This document shows, one piece after another, positions 16,047 through 22,457 of a stretch of DNA of 24,475 nucleotides. The stretch is from contig CAMATW010000037.1 in NCBI GenBank assembly GCA_945861305.1, forward strand, positions 1 to 24,475. Reading direction: 5' to 3'. The stretch's first letter is position 1. Every line of letters begins with the position of its first letter. Under the pieces are notes generated by a model. It worked only from the letters and a program-made list of their open reading frames with translations. It made no database searches and was not told the DNA's origin. Position numbers and translations under genes: made by a program. The DNA is from Bordetella parapertussis. Lineage in GTDB: Bacteria > Pseudomonadota > Gammaproteobacteria > Burkholderiales > Burkholderiaceae_C.

Positions 16047-16555
16047 TTGTTACTCCAGTCAATGAGCTTAGGGTGTATGCCTGAACTGTCATAAACCGCC
16101 CATGAGTCAACTACCTTGCTGTAACGCGCATGGAAATTTTCTAAGCCAGCTTTAAAACGCCTGCGAATAACGTCCTCAGGAATGTTGTGCCCACCCTGTT
16201 GAACACGATGCGCCACACTGGACACGGCAATGTCTTCATTAGGCAGTGACAAGAACCACAGCTTAACTTGGTAGCCGAGGGCCTGCCACACGGCAATCTT
16301 TTTCAAATAAGCCATGCCAGACAGCGTGGTTTCAAACGCAAGGCTGTGTCCAGCATCCACGCATTCATCAATTTCTTCCAGCATCAGGCGACCAGCTTTG
16401 AAGGATGCCGTTTCTGGATTGAATGGAGCCAAGCCCGCAGCGATCAAATCAGCGTTGATAAACCTGAGCGTTTGGGCTTCAGCAGGCAAAAAATCACGGT
16501 CAAATGTGGTTTTGCCTGCGTCGTTGGGTCCTGCAATGATGATGATTTTTTTCAA
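16043..16555 (-). CDS. Zeta-toxin-like P-loop kinase
   Basis: A small AAA/zeta-toxin family protein of 170 residues. Zeta toxins phosphorylate UDP-N-acetylglucosamine and block cell-wall synthesis. Seen: Walker A IAGPNDAGKTTF (most relatives have GPNGAGKST), RFINADLIAAGLAPF, the substrate-contact FETTLSG, and DVIRRRFKAGLENF. The start is TTG: two tandem TTG codons at 16558 and 16555, with AAAGG six bases before the second. No ATG fits. It overlaps the partner gene by 4 bp. A non-toxic zeta-like kinase is possible. Confidence 0.82.
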   Translation of the reverse strand: MKKIIIIAGPNDAGKTTFDRDFLPAEAQTLRFINADLIAAGLAPFNPETASFKAGRLMLEEIDECVDAGHSLAFETTLSGMAYLKKIAVWQALGYQVKLWFLSLPNEDIAVSSVAHRVQQGGHNIPEDVIRRRFKAGLENFHARYSKVVDSWAVYDSSGIHPKLIDWSNK

Positions 16556-16593
16556 CAAAAACCTTTAACAGTTGAGCATTTTGCACGCGAAAA

Positions 16594-16607
16594 GTTAGGC
16601 GTTAGGC
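16594..16607 (+). repeat. Tandem GTTAGGC heptamer
   Basis: GTTAGGC occurs twice back to back, about 40 bp upstream of the toxin start codon. The heptamer matches the GTTRRRY core of integron attC sites, but no complete attC structure (paired RYYYAAC core at proper distance) was found, so it is recorded only as a repeat. Confidence 0.5.
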
Positions 16608-16614
16608 TTGGGGC

Positions 16615-16640
16615 TCGAACTAAATTTCTTAAAAGTTCGA
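16615..16640. terminator. Hairpin between cupin and toxin genes
   Basis: TCGAACT (16615-16621) and AGTTCGA (16634-16640) form a perfect 7-bp stem with a 12-nt loop, 38 bp past the cupin stop in minus-strand reading. No U-run follows, so it could be a weak terminator or a processing or protein-binding site. Confidence 0.35.
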
Positions 16641-16677
16641 CTTCATGCTTGGACACGTGACAATTGAGGCATCGTTC

Positions 16678-17337
16678 TCAATCCACCAACAAATGACCCG
16701 TCTTAACTAATATGGTGCAACCTTCAACGCTAAAAGGTTTGTGTACGCTCATGTGCGGACTGCGTAACCAATAACCCTTGGGGTATCTTCCGTGTTCATC
16801 TTCGAAAACACCATCTACGACAAATATTTCTTCACCTCCGAAATGCCTGTGAGGGTTGAAATAAGTACCTGGTGCCCAGCGGACCAAGGCTGTATTGGTG
16901 GTGACAAAAGTTGATAAAGGCATCACAGTGAGCCCTGGTACCAATCCTTGATGCCACGCAGCTAATTGGGTATCGATCACTACTCGCTCGTCGTCTGAGG
17001 GATCTTGGTATCTAAGTTTAACAAACAGTTTGCAACCTGTTTCAGTGAATGGAGTATGGCTAGAGCCGGTAGGATTCTTTACGTAGGTTCCAGCAGGATA
17101 TTGACCAAACTCATCTTGAAACACACCATCAAGCACAAAGAATTCTTCCCCTAGATCATGCTGATGAGTTGTGAATCTGGAATTGGGCGCATAACGTACC
17201 AAGCTGGTTGCACGAGCAACTTCAGCACCATCACGCTCGAGCATTTTTCTATCCACACCTTTTACGGGCGAGGCGGCCCACGGCACACTTTCGGTGTTTA
17301 CAGTGACCTTGGTCTTGAAATCAGTGTGAAGTTTCAT
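16678..17337 (-). CDS. Double ChrR-type cupin protein
   Basis: A 219-residue protein made of two cupin repeats. Repeat one has FTTHQHDLGEEFFVLDGVFQ then YPAGTYVKNPTGSSHTPF; repeat two has FNPHRHFGGEEIFVVDGVFE then YPKGYWLRSPHMSVHKPF. Each HxH...E set with a later H can hold a metal ion. The pattern fits the cupin half of ChrR, the anti-sigma factor of the singlet-oxygen response, but the zinc-binding anti-sigma N-terminus is absent, so it is not expected to bind a sigma factor. ATG 17337 is preferred over TTG 17346. Upstream lies the truncated GIY-YIG copy, then the photolyase operon on the same strand. An enzymatic or oxidant-sensing role is inference. Confidence 0.83.
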   Translation of the reverse strand: MKLHTDFKTKVTVNTESVPWAASPVKGVDRKMLERDGAEVARATSLVRYAPNSRFTTHQHDLGEEFFVLDGVFQDEFGQYPAGTYVKNPTGSSHTPFTETGCKLFVKLRYQDPSDDERVVIDTQLAAWHQGLVPGLTVMPLSTFVTTNTALVRWAPGTYFNPHRHFGGEEIFVVDGVFEDEHGRYPKGYWLRSPHMSVHKPFSVEGCTILVKTGHLLVD

Positions 17338-17352
17338 GAATGTCAATTTTAA

Positions 17353-17487
17353 TCAGTTTTGCCAAACCGCATAGCCCAACTTCTGTAACCTGATAGCTAG
17401 GTCTACTTCCATGTACTGCGCATCGCTGTAGGGCATTAGATTCAATTTTTCGTAGATCTTAGGCATGAGCCGCAATACGTATTTCAT
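17353..17487 (-). pseudogene. Truncated duplicate of the GIY-YIG-like gene
   Basis: The minus-strand frame from ATG 17487 encodes 44 residues: LRLMPKIYEKLNLMPYSDAQ followed by YMEVDLAIRLQKLGYAVWQN and a stop. It matches the C-terminus of the protein at 4528-4848 almost residue for residue, including the final VWQN. Similarity stops just before the ATG: upstream in frame there is a TGA four codons away and the nuclease-like core (YVGMTG...) is missing. The fragment sits between the DUF2237 and cupin genes. It could be expressed as a 44-residue peptide, but a 5'-truncated duplicate is the simpler reading. Confidence 0.85.
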
Positions 17488-17514
17488 GGCGATCTTTAGT
17501 CATAGAGATGAGAT

Positions 17515-17877
17515 TCAGTGACTTGATATAAGTTGATCCAGCGTGACAAATTCAAGGGCTTTTTGGTGAGTGCTTTCCAAAATCACAGGAGGTGCCACAC
17601 CCGCCGCCAAGGCCTCTTTCCAGCGCAAGGCACACAGGCACCACTTGTCGCCATATTTGAGTCCTTTGAATCTGTACTCAGGTCGTGGTGTCATCAAGTC
17701 GTTACCCTGCTTGAGGGTGAAATCTAAAAATTCCTGCGTGATGCGGGCGCAAACGACATGACTACCATGATCCTGACTGTCAGTCTTGCAGCAGCCATCT
17801 CTGAAAAATCCTGTGAGCGGGTCATATGAGCATGGAATTAATTCAGTACCCAGTACGTTGAGGGCTTGCTCACTCAT
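17515..17877 (-). CDS. DUF2237 family protein
   Basis: A 120-residue cytoplasmic protein with the clear DUF2237 signature: NVLGTELIPCSYDPLTGFFR, GCCKTDSQDHGSHVVCA, GNDLMTPRP and GLKYGDKWCLCALRW, ending with APPVILESTHQKALE. Five conserved cysteines suggest a metal site. Function is unknown, though genes of this family often sit with photolyases. ATG 17877 is chosen; GTG 17883 is possible. It overlaps the LMW phosphatase stop by 8 bp, so translation is coupled. It is the last intact gene of the right-hand photolyase operon. Confidence 0.92.
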   Translation of the reverse strand: MSEQALNVLGTELIPCSYDPLTGFFRDGCCKTDSQDHGSHVVCARITQEFLDFTLKQGNDLMTPRPEYRFKGLKYGDKWCLCALRWKEALAAGVAPPVILESTHQKALEFVTLDQLISSH

Positions 17878-18364
17878 GGTCACGCACTTTCTTGATCACA
17901 AATTCCATCAAACCCTCTGAAGCTTCCTCAACCAAATCGAGAACGTGTTCAAAATTATTTTCGTCACCATAATAGGGGTCAGGAATCACAGTGGCTTCGG
18001 ATGTTTTTAGAAACTCTGCAAATCCCCGGATTTTGTGCTGTAAGTGAGAAGGGCAACGTTGCTCAAGCAAGGCGCGGTTGTCCCAGTCCATGGTGATCAG
18101 CAAGTCAAAATTTTCAAAATCGTCTTCATGAACAGCCCGAGCCCTTAAATTGGAGAGGTCGTATCCACGTTTGAGTGCATGCATTTGACTGCGTGAATCA
18201 GGAGGAGAGTTGGGGTGGTAGTTGTGCGTACCTGCTGAGTCGACATGGATTGAGTTAAGAAGTTTGCTATGTTGCAGTTTTGCTTTAAATACACCTTCTG
18301 CAGTGGGACTGCGACAAATGTTGCCCATGCATACAAATAGGATTTTCAGGTTGTAAGTATTCAT
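17870..18364 (-). CDS. Low-molecular-weight protein tyrosine phosphatase
   Basis: A 164-residue phosphatase. Seen: P-loop FVCMGNICRSPTAEG (C12 to R18, the CX5R motif), SAGTHNYH, and the general-acid loop IPDPYYGDEN. ATG 18364 is preferred; the longer frame to 18472 runs back into the photolyase coding region. It follows the photolyase by 13 bp and overlaps DUF2237 by 8 bp. The target (a tyrosine kinase substrate, or a small molecule) is unknown; its place in a photolyase operon hints at a signalling or redox role, which is inference. It is distinct from the LMW-type arsC in this window, which has the arsenate cysteine pair that this one lacks. Confidence 0.92.
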   Translation of the reverse strand: MNTYNLKILFVCMGNICRSPTAEGVFKAKLQHSKLLNSIHVDSAGTHNYHPNSPPDSRSQMHALKRGYDLSNLRARAVHEDDFENFDLLITMDWDNRALLEQRCPSHLQHKIRGFAEFLKTSEATVIPDPYYGDENNFEHVLDLVEEASEGLMEFVIKKVRDHE

Positions 18365-18377
18365 TTTTTGTGCAAAG

Positions 18378-19898
18378 TTAAAAATCAAATCCCATTTGTT
18401 TCTTGTCTTCACTTTGAAGCGGCAATGGCTTGGAAATGGATTTTGGCTTCTTGCATGACGCATGTTTAGCAACCACTTCTTTTTTACCGGCCCTGACTGA
18501 TGGCGTTTGCCTCAGCTGGTGAAGTCTTTGTTTGGATCCCCGCGTGGCAGTAGCCAAGTCCACCAACGGCTCAACGATATCTAGGTTCGCTTCACCGCTC
18601 ATGAGTGTGTCATGGCGAATCAACCACGGTTGGAACAACCAAGCCTGAGGAACATTGCGCATGCGAGGCAACCAGCGCTTGACGAATTGACCGTGGGGAT
18701 CGTGGTCTTGGGCTTGCTTGATCGGGTTATATACCCTGGTCGTGTTGATACCTGTGGTGCCCGATTGCATTTGTAATTGGCTCCAATGAATACCGGGTTC
18801 GTAGTCTAAAAATTGAGTTGCAAGCCATTCACCCACCGGACGCCAGTGCAACCATAAGGGGTAAGCTGCGACTGACACCAACATCGCACGCATTCGAAAG
18901 TTAAGCCATCCTGTTTCCCTGAGCATAACGACGCAGGCATCAACCATTGGCCAGCCGGTTCTTGCATTTTTCAGCGCTTCAAAATAGTCAAGGTTGAATT
19001 CTTGCTCTCGCAGGCCATCGTAGCCACGGTGCATATTTCGCCATTCAATGGCAGGTTCACTCTCTAGCTTTTGGATGAAATGGCAATGCCAATACAGGCG
19101 ACTTAAAAAGCCAGTCAAGCCAGCGCGATGGCGACTGGCTTGTGGTGGCAGCAGTGCTAGTTGAGTTCTTGTTTGCAGCACGACTTCGCGCATGCTGATG
19201 CAACCGTAGGTCAAGTAAGCCGACAAGCGTGAGCAAGCATCCGGTGCGCTAACAGGGGAGGAGATGCCACCTCGGTAGCCGATGCTGCGTGCAGTGAGAA
19301 AACTGTGCAGTGTTTTCAATGCCAGCTTGCGCCCTCCAAGCTGTCGCTGTGGCGGGTTGTGCTGTAAATGGGATGGGACTTTCATTGCCAGACCATCGGC
19401 GCCGGCTGGTCGCCAAAACCGCAATATTTCAGCATTTGACAGAGGCATGCGCATATGCCGTTCCCACTCGCGTTGCCACATGTCACGATTCATCAAGCCT
19501 CTGATGACACCGAATTGGGGGAATTCATGCCAAGGAATGCCATGGTGTTTAAACCAGTCTGCCACTTTCAGGTCGCGTGCAAAGGTCCATCCGTTGCCAG
19601 TTTCCTCGTGTGAAAACATGCCATTGAATGGCGCCTCTCTCCAAATATCAGACAAAACGTTGACCATGTCGCCATGATGTATCTCTACTTGACCACCCAG
19701 AGTACGTAAATGCTCATCTAAATCTTGCAAGGATTCGCGGATGAATTCAAAGTGCTGAAGAGCAGCATCGGGTTGAAGCCACAGCTCTGGCTCAATGACG
19801 TAGATACAGCGCACGGGCCCTTGTTTGCTGGCCTGCGCAAGCGCCTCATGGTCATGCGAACGCAAATCGCGCTTAAACCAGACTAAGGCATAACTCAT
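18378..19898 (-). CDS. Photolyase/cryptochrome family flavoprotein
   Basis: A 506-residue DNA photolyase or cryptochrome, a different subfamily from the Fe-S enzyme at 11392. Seen: N-terminal antenna domain opening ALVWFKRDLRSHDHEAL, a loop HEETGNGWTFARDLKV, then FAD-domain motifs SRLSAYLTYGCISMREV, FLSRLYWHCHFIQKLE, ARTGWPMVDACVVMLRETGW and TGINTTRVYNPIKQAQDHDP. Where many CPD photolyases have an Asn-rich DLASNNGNWQW segment, this one has DYEPGIHWSQLQMQSG, as in the proteobacterial cryptochrome-like group. A basic tail of about 50 residues (rich in Lys and Ser, ending KQMGFDF) follows the core. No Fe-S cysteine set. ATG 19898 is used. It is preceded by DUF3429 (25 bp) and followed by the LMW phosphatase. 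Confidence 0.93.
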   Translation of the reverse strand: MSYALVWFKRDLRSHDHEALAQASKQGPVRCIYVIEPELWLQPDAALQHFEFIRESLQDLDEHLRTLGGQVEIHHGDMVNVLSDIWREAPFNGMFSHEETGNGWTFARDLKVADWFKHHGIPWHEFPQFGVIRGLMNRDMWQREWERHMRMPLSNAEILRFWRPAGADGLAMKVPSHLQHNPPQRQLGGRKLALKTLHSFLTARSIGYRGGISSPVSAPDACSRLSAYLTYGCISMREVVLQTRTQLALLPPQASRHRAGLTGFLSRLYWHCHFIQKLESEPAIEWRNMHRGYDGLREQEFNLDYFEALKNARTGWPMVDACVVMLRETGWLNFRMRAMLVSVAAYPLWLHWRPVGEWLATQFLDYEPGIHWSQLQMQSGTTGINTTRVYNPIKQAQDHDPHGQFVKRWLPRMRNVPQAWLFQPWLIRHDTLMSGEANLDIVEPLVDLATATRGSKQRLHQLRQTPSVRAGKKEVVAKHASCKKPKSISKPLPLQSEDKKQMGFDF

Positions 19899-19923
19899 GT
19901 TCAATGACTTCGAATGATGGGTA

Positions 19924-20370
19924 TCAGAGAATTTTTGACACTACAGCCGGTAGAGCCAAGCAAATGCCAGATATCACTGTGAGCTGAAGTCTCATGCTCA
20001 GCCATTGACTTACACCAAATTTTGGGTAACTTTTGAAGTCAACAAAAAAACAAATCCACAGTGCGATGAATTGAATTGCAAGCCCCCAATGGGTGTCAAC
20101 AATCAAACTGCCCCAAGCCAAGAGGCTGGGCGTAATGCCCCACGCGATAGCAATGCGATCTGGTTGTACATCCCGCATGGCCAGTCCCCAATGGATAGCG
20201 CCCAAGAAACTGATGATGGTTGCGCCATAAGCCAGCAAGCTGAACAATACAGCTGAATGATGGATGTCATGCCATAAAACCGACATGGCAGACAGGCCAA
20301 TGAATGGAATAAGTCCTGCATATCCAATGGCTCTTGCAGTCAATGTCGGTGAGGATAGATTTGTTTGCAT
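19924..20370 (-). CDS. DUF3429 membrane protein
   Basis: A 148-residue integral membrane protein with about five hydrophobic helices. Seen: ARAIGYAGLIPFIGLSA, SLLAYGATIISFLGAIHWGL, AWGITPSLLAWGSL and DTHWGLAIQFIALWIC, the typical DUF3429 layout with the paired xHWGLA motifs. Function is unknown; the family is common beside photolyases. It starts 12 bp after the anchored-protein stop and ends 25 bp before photolyase, within one operon. A degraded copy lies at 13131-13250. Confidence 0.88.
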   Translation of the reverse strand: MQTNLSSPTLTARAIGYAGLIPFIGLSAMSVLWHDIHHSAVLFSLLAYGATIISFLGAIHWGLAMRDVQPDRIAIAWGITPSLLAWGSLIVDTHWGLAIQFIALWICFFVDFKSYPKFGVSQWLSMRLQLTVISGICLALPAVVSKIL

Positions 20371-20382
20371 GACGGTGAAGTT

Positions 20383-20910
20383 TTAATTGAACGATTTTGA
20401 TTGAGGGTCAAAGCAGTTGATCAGCTGCGCAGGCATGGCATCAACTTGGTGAGACAGGTAGTCACGAATGAAAGGCGCTGACTTGTGTGGGCTGGTGTAT
20501 CCACTCCAAATTCCTTCAGCAAGGATAGACGGTGCTGAGTTTGCGTTTTGAATCAGGACTACTGCCGGTAAGAGATTTTTGAACTCAACTTCCACCAAAA
20601 GCCAAGAATCCTTAGACCAAACACTTGCTATTTGAGATTGACTTGAGTCAGGGGGACTGTAGTCATTTATTAATGTTTGGGCTATTTGGTACTCGTGTTG
20701 TGCTGGCAAAACTCTCACAACACTTTCACAATTTCGAGTCGCATGAGTCACTTCATTCTTCAGATTTCCAATCAAATCTATAGGTCTGTCGTCAATGGTG
20801 AGTAGATAGCCCAAGTCATCTTGTATCCAGTTTACGTGGGAAGCTGCGACTGCTATCAAAGCTATTGACAGCACTATTAATTGTGTTTTTTGTTTCTTGA
20901 AGGGCATCAT
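20383..20910 (-). CDS. Membrane-anchored protein of unknown function, right copy
   Basis: A 175-residue protein with a short basic N-terminus, one hydrophobic helix (about residues 10-26), then a probably periplasmic domain. Seen: NWIQDDLGYLLTIDDRPIDL, a segment SWLLVEVEFKNLLPAVVLIQ, IWSGYTSPHKSAPFIRDYL and a C-terminal LINCFDPQ. Two cysteines (C61, C166) could pair. I do not recognise a named family. The first ATG (20910) overlaps the stop of the Cys-rich gene as ATGATG; either ATG could start it. It is the intact partner of the interrupted gene at 14678-15193. Confidence 0.8.
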   Translation of the reverse strand: MMPFKKQKTQLIVLSIALIAVAASHVNWIQDDLGYLLTIDDRPIDLIGNLKNEVTHATRNCESVVRVLPAQHEYQIAQTLINDYSPPDSSQSQIASVWSKDSWLLVEVEFKNLLPAVVLIQNANSAPSILAEGIWSGYTSPHKSAPFIRDYLSHQVDAMPAQLINCFDPQSKSFN

Positions 20911-21029
20911 TTTTTGAGGCTATTGGTATGCACATCTTTTTCCCCATCCCAAGTTTGGCCACACCAGCAAATGCCTTCTTCGTTGATGATGCAAGTACCG
21001 GTTCCACAGCATCTTGGGTCCTCAGTCAT
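20907..21029 (-). CDS. Cys-rich small protein, right copy
   Basis: A 40-residue protein, MTEDPRCCGTGTCIINEEG then ICWCGQTWDGEK, with cysteines at 7, 8, 13, 21 and 23. The first 32 residues are very close to the left copy. One extra base after the GEK codons shifts the frame to DVHTNSLKK and a stop, so the sixth cysteine of the left copy is lost; the other frame would read KMCIPIASK and continue for about 30 residues. Its TGA overlaps the next gene's ATG (ATGA). It starts 24 bp after DUF2805. The small size alone would miss it in a standard search; conservation between the copies supports it as a real gene. Confidence 0.72.
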   Translation of the reverse strand: MTEDPRCCGTGTCIINEEGICWCGQTWDGEKDVHTNSLKK

Positions 21030-21053
21030 GGGTGTTCATTTTTTTTGGCAGGT

Positions 21054-21341
21054 TTAGCAATTGGCTCTTCGGTGATTTGCAATGTGTCGGTCATTGAACT
21101 TCATGGATGGATCTCTTAAAGCGCGATGTTTGGTCGATCTACCTGCAACTCTCTTTCTCCACATGCTGAAAGACCTGAGCTTTAACTCCGACCTCATCAG
21201 ACGGATGACTTCTGCTTCTGTGAGCCCCACGCGCTCTTTGATGGTTTCAAAGGAAGTGCGGTCTTCCCAAGCCATTTGAATCACATGGGAAATATCGCCA
21301 GCAGTTAATTCCTTGCACTTGACGAACTTGATGAATGACAT
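21054..21341 (-). CDS. TIGR03643/DUF2805 family protein, right copy
   Basis: A 95-residue basic protein, first gene of the right-hand photolyase operon. Seen: AGDISHVIQMAWEDRTSFE, GLTEAEVIRLMRSELK, SFSMWRKRVAGRSTKHRAL and the shared C-terminal HRRANC. The N-terminus (MSFIKFVKCKE) is shorter than that of the left copy. Roughly four of five residues match the left copy. A nucleic-acid-binding role is only a guess from the HTH-like segment. The operon promoter must lie in 21342-21496, where I see no convincing sigma-70 spacing. Confidence 0.87.
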   Translation of the reverse strand: MSFIKFVKCKELTAGDISHVIQMAWEDRTSFETIKERVGLTEAEVIRLMRSELKLRSFSMWRKRVAGRSTKHRALRDPSMKFNDRHIANHRRANC

Positions 21342-21496
21342 GGCGAGTACCCGTTTGAGGTTTAGAGCAGCTGAATGAATAGATTTTATATAGGTTAAAT
21401 TGCGTTCAATGCCACCATAATACAGGTATTGTCTAATTTATTCTAGATTAATTGTGGATCTGTATATGTTTTGAATTAAATAAAGGGGAGTCAAAA

Positions 21497-21739
21497 ATGA
21501 AAGTCAGCTACATGTTGCTCAATCAATCAGAGTTGGGAAATGGCATCCCTTCAGGCATGGCCTGGCAGTGGATCCACTGCATTTAGGACGAGCAACAATG
21601 GATCCCGATCCTGAGAAAAGTGCAGAAAATAATCAAAGAGAACTGGCTCACTTTCGCAAACTTCACTGCGGACAAAAACAATGAAATAGAAAAGTTTATG
21701 GGTTCAGCCAACGACATCATCAGAAATCAGATTTACTAA
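21497..21739 (+). pseudogene. Small ORF interrupted by an in-frame TAG
   Basis: ATG 21497 is preceded by GGGGAG six bases upstream, a strong ribosome site. It reads MKVSYMLLNQSELGNGIPSG then MAWQWIHCI and meets TAG at 21584-21586 (codon 30). The same frame continues DEQQWIPILRKVQKIIKENW and then LTFANFTADKNNEIEKF, ending in TAA at 21737. The amphipathic, lysine-rich second half looks like real protein. I do not recognise the family. Either a nonsense mutation has split an 80-codon gene, or a 29-residue peptide is made. Divergent from the right-hand photolyase operon. Confidence 0.5.
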
Positions 21740-21845
21740 GACGACAAGCTAAATCCAGAACGAATTTTTTGTATCAATGAAGACTTGAGAAGCGAAGACG
21801 AAGATGTTTGAGTTTGGTGTTGTTAACTTTACTAAAGGAAAAATG

Positions 21846-22079
21846 ATGAAAAAATTTGCAGTCCTATCCCTGGCTTTTGTTGCGAGCATGGCATTTGCAC
21901 ACAACTGCCCCAATGAAATGAAAGCCATTGATGCAAAGACGACAAGTGCAAAACTGTCTGACGCAGATTTAGCGAAGGTTAAGGCTTTGCGTGAAGAAGG
22001 CGAAAAATTCCACAAGACCGGCAAGCACGATGAATCCATGAAAGCGCTTGGTGAGGCAAAAAAAATGTTGGGCATCTGA
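21846..22079 (+). CDS. Small periplasmic helical protein
   Basis: A 77-residue protein with a Sec signal peptide MKKFAVLSLAFVASMAFAHN (cut likely after AFA). The mature part is short, charged and helical, with CPNEMKAIDAK and GEKFHKTGKHDESMKALGEA. The family is unnamed to me, but proteins of this pattern are common in betaproteobacteria. ATG 21846 is preferred because AAAGGAA ends five bases upstream; ATG 21843 is adjacent, and the longer frame from 21804 would bury the signal peptide. It precedes the broken DCC gene by about 40 bp on the same strand. Confidence 0.75.
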   Translation: MKKFAVLSLAFVASMAFAHNCPNEMKAIDAKTTSAKLSDADLAKVKALREEGEKFHKTGKHDESMKALGEAKKMLGI

Positions 22080-22121
22080 TTGGGGCCACTCCCAATTGAA
22101 AGCTCTGACCGGGTTTGAGCA

Positions 22122-22457
22122 ATGAGCGCTTCACTGGAGATATTCTTTGATGGGTCATGCCCCATGTGCAGATGAGAAATTGCCTACTATCAAGAGCTTG
22201 ATACCTTTCGCCGTTTGGCATGGGTGGACATATCGGTAAATCATGTCACTTGTCCAGACGGCTACTGCCAGCAAGATTTGCTCAAGCGTTTTCATGTGAG
22301 AAAACCTGACGGCCGGATGTTTAGCGGCGCAGCGGGTTTTGCTTTGATGTGGACATTCCTGCCTGGTGCATGGAAATATCTAGGGCAGTGCTTGAAAAAT
22401 AGAGCCCAATTGCTGTTACCAGTCACTACTATTGTGTTCACCCTTGAATGGCCCTGA
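22122..22457 (+). pseudogene. DCC-family thiol-disulfide oxidoreductase gene with internal TGA
   Basis: From ATG 22122 the frame reads MSASLEIFFDGSCPMCR and then TGA at 22173-22175. It continues in the same frame EIAYYQELDTFRRLAWVDIS, DLLKRFHVRKPDGRMFSGAA and ALMWTFLPGAW to a stop at 22457. This is a DCC (DUF393) protein: the DGSCPMCR CxxC motif and WVDIS are typical. The TGA stands where relatives usually carry Arg, so CGA to TGA is the simplest cause. The rest of the gene, 111 codons in all, is undamaged. Its end overlaps the DUF427 gene on the other strand by 42 bp. Confidence 0.85.

Larger units (their letters stand above)
20383..21341 (-). repeat. Right copy of duplicated three-gene cassette
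   Basis: Same order and strand as 14678-15648. Here the anchored-protein gene is intact and ATG-started, while the Cys-rich protein is shortened by an extra base. DUF3429 and photolyase follow directly. Confidence 0.85.

Noticed and set aside
16560..16610. Integron attC site
   Set aside because: Only GTTAGGC cores are present; no paired RYYYAAC core at a proper distance and no integrase.
21383..21409. Sigma-70 promoter for the right photolyase operon (TTGAAC and TATAAA/TAAAAT on the minus strand)
   Set aside because: Spacing of 13-15 bp is too short for a confident call.
22173..22175. TGA as selenocysteine in the DCC protein
   Set aside because: Family position is Arg, not Cys, and no SECIS-like hairpin follows.
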